Shown here piece by piece: positions 9,319-21,859 of a DNA stretch of 64,000 nt; position 1 is the first letter of the stretch, and the number at the start of each line of letters is the position of its first letter. The stretch is from Isoetes taiwanensis. Lineage: Eukaryota; Streptophyta; Lycopodiopsida; Isoetales; Isoetaceae. The notes under the pieces are model-generated. The model ran no database searches, had not been told where the DNA came from, and saw nothing but the letters and a program-made list of their open reading frames with translations. The stretch is taken from NCBI GenBank assembly GCA_021234155.1, contig JAJEKV010000073.1, positions 6,110,001 through 6,174,000 of the forward strand, in the 5' to 3' direction. The translations under genes were made by a program, and so were the position numbers.

Positions 9319-9990
9319 CATTTAATGGTTAATACAGAAGTGTAGATCAACTCGTTGTAATTAAAACAAAATGCTAATTTTAAGCTATTGTGCTAAAGCC
9401 TTGAGATTTTATTTTGTTATTGATAAATTTTAATTGGTTGGTATATACGTATCTATAAGGCTAAGGATAGCGAAACCGATCGAATGTTTACTAAAATATA
9501 CGCCAATTCCTATATTGGTGTTGGATTTTTATCAACAACACCATCAAGAATTAGGGTATGAATTAATAAAACATTCTCATAACCTTCGATAAAGCACATG
9601 GCAATTTAGAGATTAATAACAAAACATTTATGATTTAATACACATTTTTTAAAATGAGTAAGGCAAAAAATTATTAGAAACCATAAACTCTGACCTTACT
9701 GGGATAAAACTTTCAATTTAATGGTTAATACAGAAGCATAGATCAACTCGTTGTAATTAAAACAAAACGCTAATTTTAAGCTATTGTGCTAAAGCCTTGA
9801 GATTTTATTTTGTTATTGATAAATTTTAATTGGTTGGTATATACGTATCTATAAGGCTAAGGATAGGAAGAAGAAGAAGAAGAAGAAGAGATTTTAACGT
9901 CACGCCAATTCCTATATTGGTGTTGGATTTTTATCAACAACACCATCAAGAATTAGGGTATGAATTAATAAAACATTCTCATAACCTTCG

Positions 9991-12900
9991 ATAAGAGTAT
10001 AACGCACACTTTTCGACATCGCGTAGCCAAGGCCAACAGCGACACCAAGTGAGGGCTATACTTGTCAATGAAGGCCTAAAAATAAGCTTTTGTAGTAACC
10101 TTTTGGTTGCTAGGCTGCTAAAATCTATATGAAATAGGGTATGCTTCCATATGATAATTGATAATGTGAACATGGGATGTCTCGCATATGTTTTATTGTT
10201 CCTGATTAATTCATTCCATAAAGCAACTCTTATCTGGTATGTAGGGTCCTTGGCTTTCTGATGTAATAAGGATGAACATCTTGATGCAATACGAATGGGT
10301 ACTATCTATGATGCTAGGATCTCCATTACATAGAGATCTTCTTTGTGTCCATTAAAAGAGAAAATATCACTATTCACAATTCACAATTTCAATCAATCAT
10401 TTAATACATTTGGCACCATCACTGTATTCATTCTAAAATTATAATTCTGACCTTGGTGAAATTTGAACCGAGGTAGGACTAGAAGCCAAATCGAGAACAG
10501 ACAGTGGATCAATAAGAAGCGAATCTGCAAAAACAGTAGTGACCTTGAATGCATTAATGAAATTTTCGAATAACCTCAAATTTAAAAATAATGTCGAATA
10601 TAATTTTTTTATATTATCTAATCTAAACTAAGGAAACAACACGCTCATACGCTCTTTATACGACTCATTTGCTAACAAAATAGAATACAATTGCTAGAAG
10701 GTAACATGCACATGACGTAGATGGATCATGTTTCTTTCAACTCAATTGTGGGTTGTGCATTCCAGAAAGCTCTTTTCTTAATATAAGGCTTCTTTTTAGT
10801 CAAGTTTCTTTCGGCTATGACAGTTCTAGGCTGTCAGTTATGATAGGCAGAAAGGCAGACCTGGTGCTTGCCTCATCGCTTATTATAAAGAGCACAGAAT
10901 AGACATTTCTTAGTCAAGCTTCTTTTGGCTACGGCAAAGGAGCTTCACCGATTCTACGCTGTCAGTTAAGATAGACAGAAATGCAAATCTTGCATCCAAT
11001 TGAGAAAATTTTAATACATTTTATGGAAAATATATACTAACGAATGAATATTAACAACCATTATTTATTGTGGCAGAAAGACGATGAAATACATGCCTCT
11101 ACGTAATTACGGTAGAAAAGCTGACTTTGGGATATGGCGACTTGCATATATCTTATTGTTCCTTATCAGTTCATTCTGGAAAGTAAGGCCTATCTACTGT
11201 TCAGGGTCTCTGGTCCTCTGATGTGATAGGAATGGGCACTGTCTATGGTCTTAGGGGTGACTTTGATTCCACTACGTAGAAAGCTTCTTTGTATTTATTA
11301 AAATGAGAATAATCGGCATTCATAGTTTTAACGCTAGGAAAAGGAAATACCTAGACATCAACAAAAATTTTCCTGCGAGACTATTCGTCTTTTATTAGGC
11401 ATTTTGTGACATATCTTAGGCAAGAAATGAATGTCGATGGCTTGTATGTATGGTAGTAAAAGCGAGGTTAACACACTACATAATGATCTTCTTTGTGTTC
11501 AAGATGGGAATTACCAGTATTCACATTTTGAAGGTTAAAAAAGGCAAATATGTAGTATCAACAAAAATCCTTCTTTGAAGTCATTTTAATTAAAACACAT
11601 GCGATTCTAGACATTAATAATGAAATATTTACCATTCAATACACATTTTTTGAAGTAAATACGGCATGCAATGGTCAAAAACTATAGCTCTGACCTTCGT
11701 AAGATTTGAAACGAGGTACAGCTGGAAGCCAAGAAGAGAATGAATTTCGCCTTCTTCACAATCTTTGCCAGGTACGGGTTCATTATATATTGCAAGCCAA
11801 ACTAAGAATAAATGCCTGCTTATCACAACTGCTGGCAAATATGGGTCCAGTATATACTGTGAAAAATAAACAAATAAGTTAATAAATGTGCAATATATGT
11901 AGAATAAACAAACACGTTAATAACTGTGTAATGTATATCAGGATTAACTATGTGGGCATATGACAATCAGCCACATTGAAAAGAATTCCCCTTTGGCATG
12001 GGCATGCCTGCATAATCTCCAGATAGCATCTATATCTAAATTATAGAAATTGAGAAAATTTCTTTGTTGCTCACTTCAATGCAATCAATTTTACGTATCC
12101 TGTTCTGAGTTTCGATGGGCGGCCCTTGGAGTTGGAGTCAAACTTTATATCTCGCCGCTGTAACTAAAGGGTTCTCTCAATACAAAGCTAAAGGTTGCAT
12201 CCAGTAACTTACCTATGCAACGGGTATACCTATTTTAAAGCGTGCCATCAATTTTCATTAACTTTCAATATCGTCTTCACTGACATAGACATTCCTGAGC
12301 GATAACTCAGGAGACGAAGTAATTACTACTTCAGAATTAGATTTAGCATGCTGCTGCATACTTAGAAAGCAGCCTAGTGGAGAAGACTTTTACAGGAAAA
12401 TCATTGCCTAGGAGCAAGCCATGTACATCTAGGTAAAGCAAACGGTTTGAGGGTTTTGGTTCAGATGAAATTTCGGAATGTGTGTTTGAACATCTGGATG
12501 ATCTACTAGATCAAAATCCTGTTTTCTAGGTATGCCGCCAATGGCATAATACTGATGTCCAGACCCATAAGCATGTTACAGTGGTTTCGTCTTATTCTGT
12601 GAATCCTTCTGTCCTTGTCAAACGCTTTAGGAATCTAAACAGTTTCAAGATCAAAGGAAAGCCTAGGCCTTACGATTTTGCTCTGATTGTAAGAAACCGG
12701 GGTCGGAAATGCAAAACCGTGGAAAGATGCATAAATTTCTGCCCTTTATCACGTCGTCACTGGGATTTGGAGGTTGGATTCTCAAATCCGCTTGATTTTC
12801 CCAGTGCACAGCAAGCCACTTTCGGAGGGGTCATAGCCATACGCATCACTCCAGTTCTTGCTGTGAGCCTTAAATCTCTGTTCCGGTCAATCACCCAATT

Positions 12901-13789
12901 GCCTTAACCCAACTAGTCCGGCCTGCCATTTTAACTTAGCAATTCAATGTGCTCTTGAATGCCGTGATTACGTCCTCAACTCACACTTAGGAAAAAATTG
13001 AAATCCAAAAGGCAGCAACAGCACGAATAGCTTTTGTCAGTTTAAACAGTACATCGGATTGAGATGCCTGGTCTTTAACGGATTGAGGGATTTTCGTTGA
13101 GGCAGCGGGTCAGGGTTTTCATGAAATCTCATGCTTCTATTTTAGACCTGCGGTGTAGCTACGGTAAGGACCTTAATATTTTTTCTGTGCCTTGGCTCGT
13201 TTCTGGAGATGAAGAGGCTGCTGTGCTTGATTGTGGTGGGGAGCCTGTTGTGGGTGATTGCGGATTCTGCAGAGTATGGCCGAGGCCTAACTTAAGCATG
13301 GTGAGCTCCTCATGTTTTGGGCTATTAGGCAGAAGAAATTTTCGGCCCAAGGCCTTAAGAAACCGAATATTGGACCCGGATCTGTTCAAGAAACTCTCTT
13401 TGCTACATATCGTAAATGCAAAAGCAAAATAAATTCTCAACAGAATAACTTACCGGGGTTTTTTTTGTAGGAGTTTCTAGTTTTGTCTTGCAAGGCGGTA
13501 CAGGGAGTCTGCAAGCATCCAGCAAATAAACCTGTTTGATAATTTAGTTTCGCTTGCATAAACTAATTCATAAACCTACCCAGAAGGTGCGACAGAGGTA
13601 GGCCGTGGTTCCGGTTAGGCGAGCAGATGGGTAGGCAGATGAGGCAAGGCAACCGTATCGTAAGCTTAGCCTTTATAGTCTGAAAACAATCGACGGCAAT
13701 CGGGAGCCGCACAAAAACACATTTAATTCTAATTCGAGGTTAGTGTGCTGCCGGAAAGTTACATATTTATAATTCCAAAAACCAAATAG
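9991..13789. other. Gene-poor region of old diverged repeats
   Basis: Blocks near 10180-10540 and 11130-11760 are diverged copies of each other (both carry a phrase like aatgggcactgtctatgg, then ctgacctt and a gaggtag-type segment). A segment near 10790-10880 is repeated at 10905-10990 (tagtcaag.ttcttt.ggcta). Open frames at 12581-12907 and 13097-13432 on the plus strand have no recognisable domain. I find no RNA gene. Confidence 0.5.
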
Positions 13790-14608
13790 TAATCTTATAT
13801 ATAGGAGGATATATATAACATATATATGTACATATATATACAAGAAATTTAATGCATCCTACGGCACATTGTTCCAGTTTTAGCATGTTCTTACGGTGCA
13901 AGGCCCTGTCGTGCTCTAGATAACCAACGATTCGACTGAGATTCTCTTGTGATTCCTCTATATTCTTCAACATTCTATGTACTATATTTAATGAAGATTC
14001 CCCTAGATTCTCTTAGAGTTTTCTATTTTGATTGAGGTGCTCACCCATGAGCATTTAGAACCTTCCAAAATAATCTATTTTGGATCTGTGCAACATTTCT
14101 AAAACACTTTCTATTTTTAGACTGAGACGCTTGCCCTGAGCATCTAGAACATTTTTTTTTCAACATTTATATTGTACACCTTTATTATGAAACATGTTAG
14201 AACATTCTATTGTGGCTCTTTGCAAAAATCTTAAAAAAAAAACTCTAAGATTTCATCAAGATTTTCTTAGATTCCCTTAGATATTATGAAGATCCCCTTA
14301 GATTCAACTAGATTTTAAGCGATTCCGTCAGACTTGTAAATATTTTCCTACATTCTCTTACAATTTATGAGATTTCCTTATATTCCCTTTAAATCTCCTC
14401 GATTACCTTACACTCTAGAAATTTTTAGAACTTTCTGGAACATTCTGAAACTTTCAAAACATCCTAGAACTTTCTGGAAGTATTTCCCTATTCCCTTACA
14501 TTTCAAAAAATTCCCATTCTTGAACTATCTAGAATGTTATATTCTATTTTATCTTAATTAGAACATTACTCTTAAGTATATTTGAAACATAAATTATTTA
14601 TAGAACTA

Positions 14609-14680
14609 ATGCTTGGTCTAGTGGTTAGAGTGGGGGGTTTGGGGGGTTGAGGGCCAGGGTTCGAATCCCCCCAATAACAT
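14609..14680 (+). repeat. tRNA-like SINE head, left foldback arm
   Basis: TGGTCTAGTGG at 14614 matches a pol III A-box and GGGTTCGAATCCCC at about 14658-14671 a B-box, about 45 bp apart, as in tRNA genes and tRNA-derived SINEs. The intervening arm is a G-rich run rather than an anticodon stem, and the acceptor ends do not pair, so it is not a functional tRNA. The mirror copy lies at 15650-15722. Confidence 0.7.
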
Positions 14681-15649
14681 AAAAAATTTTAAAAGTCTTT
14701 CCTTAAGGGACGAGCATTCAACATGAGCCTTAGGATCTTAGACTCGATCAACGATCAAGATCTCACCATATAAAAGCAATATGAGTCGTAGGATCTATTA
14801 CATATAATTCCCAAAGCCATCTAAACCGTAGAATATGTGTCAAGCCACCTGAGCCGTAGGATCTCGGATCGACGATCAAGATCAAGAGCAACCTGGGCTG
14901 TTAGATCGATTACATATATTTCCCAAGCCATATGCACCGCAGGATGTGTCCCAAACCAACGTGAGCCGTAGGATCTCGGACCGACGATCTGGATCGAATC
15001 AACCTGGACCGTAGGATCGCTTACATATAGTCTATACACAAACTCCCAAGCCATCTGGGCCGCACGATACGTCCCAAAGCCACGTGAGCCGTAGGATCTC
15101 GGATCAACGGTCGGATTCAAGAGGACAAACATAAGAACATATATATGTTAGATATATATATCCGAAAAAAAAAAAGAATTCTTGCGGTATAAATCTATAC
15201 CGAGAGACTTCCTGCGGTATAAATTTATACCGTTTTTTTTTATATGTACAAATATGTGAACGTATATATATTGTTATATATATATACTAAGATATATCTA
15301 TCTACTCTATATATGTTCTTATGTTTGTCGCGCTTATCCGACCGTCCGCTCGAGATCCGACGGCTCACGTGGCTTTGGGACGTATCCTACGGCCCAGATG
15401 GCCTGGGAGTTTATATATAATTCGTATAGACGCGATCCTACGGTCCAAATTGGTTTGATCCCGATCGTCGGTCCGAGATCCTACGGCTCACGTTGCTTTG
15501 GGACACATCCTACGGTGTACATGACTTTGGGAATTATATGTAATAGATCCTATGGCTCATGTTGCGTGAGATCTCGACCCTTGGTCGAGTCCAAGATCCT
15601 ACGGCCCAAGTTGAATGCTCATCCCTTAGGAAAAGGCTTTTAAAATTTT

Positions 15650-15722
15650 TATGTTGTGTGAAGGATTCGAACCCTGGCCATTAACCCCCCAACCCCCCAT
15701 TCTAACCACTAGACCAAGCATT
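15650..15722 (-). repeat. tRNA-like SINE head, right foldback arm
   Basis: Reverse complement of the 14609-14680 head, with an intact A-box (TGGTCTAGTGG) and B-box (GGTTCGAATCC) read on the minus strand. Its presence at the mirror position shows that the head was part of the inverted repeat when it formed. Confidence 0.7.
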
Positions 15723-16540
15723 AATTCCATGAACAATTTATGTTTCAAATATACTTAAGGGTAATATTCCTATTAAGATAAAATAGACTATAACATTCTA
15801 GCTAGTTCAAGAAGGTTCCAGAATGTTCTGGAAGGCTCTAGAAAGTTCTAGAATCTTCTAGAAAATTCTTCCAGAAAGTTCCAAATTGTTCTAATAAGTT
15901 TTAGAATGTTCTAGAACGTAAGGGAATCTATGGGAATGTAAGGAAATCTAGGGAAATACTTCCAGAAAATTCTAGAATATATTGAAAGTCTTAGAATGTT
16001 CCAGAAAGTCTTAGAATGTTCTAAAAAGTTATAGAATGTAAAGGAATCCAGAAGAATTTAATAGAATGTAAGAAAATCTTATAAAATGTAAGAGAATCTA
16101 GGAAAATATTTACAAGCCTAAGGGAATCTCTTAAAATCTGGGGTATCTAAAGGAATCTTCATAAAATCTAAGGAAATCTAAGAAAATGTTGGTGAAATCT
16201 TAGAGTATCTAAGGGAATCTTTATAGAATCTTTTTGAATCTCATGTAATGTAAGGGAACTTAGGGCAATATTATAAAATCTAAATGAATTTAAGGGGATC
16301 TTCATAGAATCTTAGAGAATGTAGGGAAATCTAATAGAATCTAGAGGGAATCTTATAAAATTTAGAGAAATGCTCACGAACCCTCTAAGAGAACCTTGGT
16401 AGAATCTTAGACAATCTATCAAGTGATTCTTTTACAAGAACTTGCACGTAGGAACATGCTAAAACTCGAACATGCACCGTAGGACGCATTAAATTTCTTG
16501 TATAAGTATAATATTATATATATATACATAAAATATGTAG

Positions 16541-17700
16541 CCCGGGAGTATAAGTTTATATCGTGCAAAATCTTGTGGGGTCTTTCTTGCTCCCAAAGGT
16601 TTTTGCAACTTAATACTGTTGAAATAACACACTCAAGGGGTAATTTTATGCAGTTCTCTTAGTTTTTTGGTTCAAAAAGTTCTAAAATAGTTCTAAATTC
16701 TCTGACCTTGTAATGCAATATTAGAGCATAAATTAGTCGAATCCCGTTGTTATTTTTACTTTTTTTCTCTACACACAGGCTAACTTCACTTTAGGCAGCT
16801 CAAAAACTGCTACGAAAGGCAAAGGACTCCAAAATGTTATGGAGACACAGGTGTTCAACGAGAAGGAAACTACGTAGTTTGTCCATAGGGATGAAAGGAG
16901 TAGCAACCCCTCAAAAGTTTACCTATTTCTTTGCAAACAGACAGAAAAAAGCAAGATAGACAAATACTTCTCTGTGGAGAAATGTGCAGTGACGCCCACT
17001 GCTACATGTGATGAAATTGTGCTGAAGACTCTCAACATTGACAAGGAGCTTGACTATCTTCTCAACATCACTATATTGTGGATTGGTATTGTGCAAGCCC
17101 AAAGACATGATGAATACATCTCCGAGAACAACAAAGAAGGCCGTGTAATCACAGAGCTTCATTACTTCAACTTCTGTTTCCTCGGTATAAATTTATACGG
17201 CATCGTCAGTTGGAACTTCAACTAACCGCATGATTTTGTGGATGTATTACCATTTGTAATACCATATGATGCAAAAACAATAATTTGTCATTCAAGCAGT
17301 TTGTTCAACTGTCTCCCAATGTCTTTTAAGGTCAATTAGGACGTTTAGCCAAAATAGTTGTGAAATAACAAATTTTTGTCTTCTATAACAGTCAATATAA
17401 ATGTTCTAAGGGATACGATACAAAAGCATCTAATTTTTTCATATGAGTTTGCCCCATAATAAATCTTTGGCTTTCGTAGTGGTTCTTTTCCCCTCTAAAA
17501 TGAGATTTTTTTTTTTTTTTTTTTTTGTTGTTCTTCTCCTTAATGTTAAGTCTTCCTAAAATGTCTGTTTTCATGAGCAGTTTTATAAATCTTTAGACAC
17601 AAGATAGTAAAAGAGTCCTTTTTAGGGCTATTTTAGAATTTTGTAAATTTTTAGAAGGAATCTTTCAAACGCACTTCTTAAATAAGTGCGTTTCATTTTA
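16541..17700. other. AT-rich interval with one unassigned ORF
   Basis: A plus-strand frame at 16974-17225 (83 codons, starting MEKCAVTPTATCDEIVLKTL) has no recognised domain. It contains CGGTATAAATTTATACGG at about 17184, almost the same palindrome as in the foldback centre. A perfect 10-bp hairpin (AAACGCACTT / AAGTGCGTTT) lies at 17667-17693, just before the retroelement begins. A T-run lies at about 17508-17526. Confidence 0.4.
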
Positions 17701-17702
17701 AA

Positions 17703-17945
17703 CATTGTTTACATTGAGGCGGAGCAGACTGATAAGGTTGTACATTATTTTGAGGAACCATGACAGGGGGTATGAAGGGAAGCTCCGTGACGGGGAACAC
17801 CACGAGAAGACACGTTGACAAAGCGATTGACCAACTCAATCGCCTGACCTAATGTCTTGGGGCACAAATATTCGGTCATAAGACAAATAGCAGGAGGAAG
17901 ACCTTGCAACCAAACCAAGATCTGGCTCTACGTAGGATATTCCTT
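17703..17945 (-). pseudogene. Second gag fragment
   Basis: The segment parallels 26587-26825 of the main gag nearly base for base (SKLKEYPTQSQI, LPPA..LMTEYL.PKTL.QAIELVN). The match starts abruptly at SKLKEYPT, where the upstream sequence is unrelated to the main gag, so a recombination point lies at about 17945. It is interrupted by frame changes. Confidence 0.75.
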
Positions 17946-20900
17946 AAGCTTGCTGAGGGAGGGGGGAAAACCAGGAACCTTCTGAAAATCATCCTGTCTA
18001 CTATGTGGTCTTGCGTTTGTATGATACTTCTGTATCAGGCCTTGCCTATCTTTGAGTGCATCAGAAGTATGGACCCCAATTGAAGGTGATGTATCAATGA
18101 GAAACCCAGGCCGTACCATATCTTCAAGGGCATGGTGGGCTTCCGCTGGGACATACTGGCATTTGATGAGAAGGCAAGTCTGAAGATCAAAGGCATCAGC
18201 ACTAGCATTAGGATTGCAATAATAGATAGGATGCTTCCACGACTGAAGGAGACATTTTAGGGCCACACAGAATCCAGCTTGACGGTGAATTGAGGGATCA
18301 GGAGATGTAGCAACACGCTCCAGAAATTGTGTGAAGTCCCAGACAGCTTGAATAGGGATTTGGCAACCTCGTTTATTCGGAATATAGATCTAATTCCGAG
18401 TATGCTCCAATGATTCTCCTTCTTGCCAGACAGAACGACGCATAAAGCGTGGATCCCATCGAAGATCTATGGAAATATGAGGGTGGGTCCGATCAGCGTC
18501 ACCCTCTAAGGCCTTGGTCCAAAAGGAGGAACGCCAATCTGAGGTGAGAAATTGATGGCGTGGGGGCGCTCCTAAGGACGCATACTGATTATGTTGCGAA
18601 GGAGGCTGCATCTCATAGGTTGCTGAGCTTGATCACGAAATTTCTGAAGGAGATTAGCATCCAAGGTCTGAACCATCGGTCCCAATCTGAACACGAGAGA
18701 AGAGTGTTGACGGGAGGAGGAACCCATTCCGTGGGAATGGTTTCACTGTCAAGATATGCACGGAGGCTGTTAGACCCACCAAAATGCTGTAAATAGATTT
18801 GGCAAACTAAATTTCCATATCTTCATGCAAGTTCTTTCTGACCTGTTGCAAAGTTTCTGCAATCCAGAGAGGCAGATGACGAGCGAGCTCAGGTATGTAC
18901 TCGACCTTGAAGGCATTGGTCCATGTCTGATCATGAAGATATTTGTTGTCAGACGTCAAAAACCATTTAGGAGCAGGGTTCCCATGAAAGGCACGGTTTG
19001 GGCCATTAGTGAATTTGTCATGTGTGTCTGCTAAGTAAAAATCATGGATCACATATGCCATTGGTTGAACCAGGCAAAAAATAAAGAATTCGGGATCTTC
19101 ACAAGTGATGAGCCCATATATCAGGAGAGCAAAGAAGACCCTTGTCTTCAATTGAGAGATCAGGCTAAATGGTCAGAAAATCATTAGTGCCGAGAGATCT
19201 ACCAAGTTTGCCATTAGCAGAATACCACTTAAGCATAAAGAGATGTCTTCTAAAGACCACATAATCCAAATAGCTCATAGGTGTGGGAAGGTCATCTGGA
19301 ATGTGGACTGCCAAGGAAAGATAAGTCTCCTGCTAATTCTGAGCGTCTTCAGTAGACTGAATGGCCTGCTGCAACTGGTGTTCCTGATCACAAATCTTGT
19401 TATCCTTCTCAGCGAGAAGGCGCAGTTGGTCTCTGATCTTCCCGTGAGAATGCGTGGCCTGTGATGATGACAGGCCTTGAGTGGAAATCTGCAGGTGAAG
19501 ACTTGCGATTTCTGTGTCATCAACCTGTTTTTGAGCTTCTGCAAGCTGAGTTTGCAAGGCCGTGACCTGTGTCTGGACTGCTGCTAATTGGCCTTCTAAA
19601 GCAGAGATCTGAATTTCACCTTGCATTATGATGTGTAGCTGATGGGTTAATCATTATATAATCCCTGATACAGGGCCTGACTGTCTGCAAGGATTTTATC
19701 TTTGTCCTTCAGTTGTGCCAGAAGCTCTTGGATAGTACCTTGAAGTTGAATTTGCTGGTCTTCGAGTGTGGCGCATGTGTCTTGTTCATGCTTGGGAGCC
19801 TCACGGGTCTCGAGCAAGGAAGCATGTTTACTCTGAAGGCTTTCTTCCAGAGTCTGAACTTGAGTGGTAGCTGCCTAGAGATCACGGTGAACAACATCCA
19901 TGGAATCCATGTACTCTTTGACTCTATTCATGAAGTGCTCTTGAGAGTCTTGGATTTTGATCATGCATTCTGTAATAACTTGCTCATATTGATACAAGGC
20001 ACGTCGAGATAGAGGAGGGTCAAGAGGGTGAAGAGGCAATGACGGTTGTGGAATGATTGGAGTTGTGTTCTGAGAGACTTGCTGAGAGGTGGAATTTTCA
20101 ACTTGTGTTGACTGAGAGGAACGTTGATGACTGGGGTATGGCATGGTTCTTGTTGGCATGGAGAAGGTTGTGTATCAGAATGTGGACGAGTGATTTCTTC
20201 TTGAAGTTCCTGGACGGCAGGAATGACAGAAGAGGTGTGACTTGAAGCAGCAGAAGTTGTTTCTAGATTGGTGGGGGACATGCGACTAGGTTCTGGAAGG
20301 CAATGGTTGATGATGGCCTGAAAATGAGCATCCATAGCAGATTCGTGGCCAGAGCCCGGTGATTGTCAAAGACGATCAACTTCATGGAGGAGAGGTTGGA
20401 ACATGATCTGAGGCCAATCAATGAAGCTAGTGGAATAAATTGCAGCAATAGCGATGTGAAAGAAGGGTTTGTTAATGTGGGTGTTCTCAATGGAATAACC
20501 ATATAACTTTTGCCACAAAAAACTTCACAAAGGCTTCATGGGGCTTTGTAATATTCATGAGCCCAATTTAGAGGAGGAGTTCGACGAGGTAATTGAAATA
20601 CCTGAGCCAAAAGATTCTGATTGAGGATGATTCTATTGTGATCCACCATCATTTGATAATCCGCGTCAGTCTTGATAAGATGAGCAACAAACTGCCTTAG
20701 TTGAGTCAGATTAAGAACGTGGAGTTCTTGTCTAGAGAATTCAAATAACCCCGGCCTTTCAGCGACTTCTCAATTGGTGCCTTCAAAAGGGTCTCGTACA
20801 GTGGCAGTGGAAAAAATAACGGATTCAAAAAGAGCAGGATCCATAGGCGCTGTGGCTTGGAGAGTAGGGAGCTTTGGAGAGGCAGCCATGGCGATCGACT

Positions 20901-21520
20901 AGGGATTGTAGGAGGCAGAAGATGGAGAACGAAGAAGTTGCAAAAGCTTTTAGCATTCAGCAAGATTTTTATAGACAACCTCAGAAGTGGAATCTGAACT
21001 GTTGATAGTGCCAGATGGCAGCAGAGATGAAAGAACCTTCCGGAATGCAAAAATTGTGGTTAAGTTCCAGAAAATAACTAAGAGTGCATCAAGGGTGGAG
21101 ATGAACTGAAATGAACGGTCTGATGGGACGTTGTGCTAAGGTTTGAATAATGATTTTTGACTGTCATGCTGTTTAGTGAGTGTAATAAAGATAGGCAACT
21201 CGATAGTCGGATGTTTTAAAGAAAAGTGGTGGCAGAGACAGCAGTGCAAGAAGAGAGTACCGTGACGAGATTTGCGGCGAGATAGCAGAATCTTGGATTG
21301 GAATGTACCTTGCATGCGGACACATCAGCAGAAATTTGATTGGGCCACGATGGCAGCCCTCAATCGGTAGGACCACATAAGACGAACAAGCTTCGAAAAA
21401 AAAGCACGAATTTATGAGGATGGATATGCCCAATAATATGCCAAAAAACTGCAATGAGTGGATCACCTGCCAGATGAATAGCTTCGATCTGTGGAAGCTG
21501 AGGAACCGGGGAATCCCCAT
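17946..21520 (-). pseudogene. Decayed extra coding block beside the gypsy pol, unknown function
   Basis: Minus-strand frames follow one another: 21520-21173, 21050-20706, 20502-20263, 20335-19961, 20159-19875, 19626-19333, 19151-18807, 18611-18390 and 18266-17928. The overlapping frames probably trace one long protein broken by indels. The piece at 19626-19333 is strongly coiled-coil (EGQLAAVQTQVTALQTQLAE). The 20335-19875 part is Ser/Pro/Gln-rich. The C-terminal part reads FDLQTCLLIKCQYVPAEAHH. Retroelements of the Tat branch often carry an additional ORF 3' of integrase, which could explain the location. I recognise no domain with certainty and do not assign one. Confidence 0.4.
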
Positions 21521-21659
21521 GGACGGGTGGCTGGCCGGGTCAGCGGATAATCCAGACCCGCTGACGAACCCGCATGACGTGGTCCTGCATCTTCGCTGGG
21601 ATCTGGAGCAGTGCCTCTATCTGATCCTGCGCGGCTGTACTGCTCCTAATCCAAAGTAG
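21414..21659 (+). other. Unassigned GC-rich ORF antisense to the retroelement
   Basis: An 81-codon plus-strand frame (MRMDMPNNMPKNCNEWITCQ ... LYLILRGCTAPNPK) is more GC-rich than its surroundings and sits between the extra coding block and the integrase end. No domain is recognised. It may be a fragment of an antisense element ORF or a coincidental frame. Confidence 0.25.
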
Positions 21660-21859
21660 CCGGGCTTTTTAATTTAGGATTTTGTATATAGGGCAAAGCC
21701 CTTAACGAGTAAGTATGGGCAAGGCCCAAGTTTTTGTGTGTTTTCGTAATCCTCAGATTTTTAAATATAAGTAAGCTTTTGGACTCATTCTTGCGTCTCT
21801 GGTTCTGAATTTGTGTCGGCTGTGTCTGTATGAAAGAGTTTAAGCTGAAAGCCATTAAC

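Larger units (their letters stand above)
7991..9990. repeat. Tandem duplication of about 400 bp; copy 1 split by an insertion
   Basis: Copy 1 runs 7991-8117 and resumes 9319-9590. Copy 2 is continuous at 9591-9990. Both start aagcacatggcaatttagag and end cataaccttcgataa. Copy 2 preserves the empty site (actttcaatttaatgg) of the element at 8118-9318 and so gives an exact boundary and an ATT target duplication. Copy 2 also has a GAA-type microsatellite (about 9869-9890) where copy 1 has unrelated sequence. Diverged relatives lie near 10300-10540 and 11560-11760. Confidence 0.85.
13790..16540. mobile_element. 2.7-kb foldback element (long inverted repeat)
   Basis: The left arm (about 13790-15161) is matched in reverse complement by the right arm (about 15275-16540). 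Outer ends share caagaaatttaatgc and tagcatgttc. Middle parts share the SINE-like heads at 14609 and 15722. Inner ends share aacataagaacatatatatg. Arms are diverged by substitutions and small indels but collinear. Each arm contains a run of short repeats around CCGTAGGATC (14800-15090 and mirror) and many TTCTAGA/GAATCT-type repeats. The unpaired centre (15162-15274) holds two copies of the palindrome CGGTATAAATCTATACCG and CGGTATAAATTTATACCG. No transposase is present, so it is non-autonomous, or a head-to-head double insertion. Confidence 0.75.

Noticed and set aside
8540-9350. Cys-rich protein frames on the minus strand (ACKSCMRCCMHCMHF type)
   Set aside because: They arise from the atgcatgc-rich tails of the repeat element and recur wherever that tail occurs.
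14609-14680. Functional tRNA gene
   Set aside because: The A-box and B-box are good, but the acceptor ends do not pair and the anticodon arm is a G-run; it is mirrored at 15722 inside a foldback, so it is SINE-like.
17946-21520. Firm assignment of a plant mobile domain to the extra coding block
   Set aside because: Position fits additional ORFs of Tat-type elements, but the motifs are too degraded to name a domain by eye.
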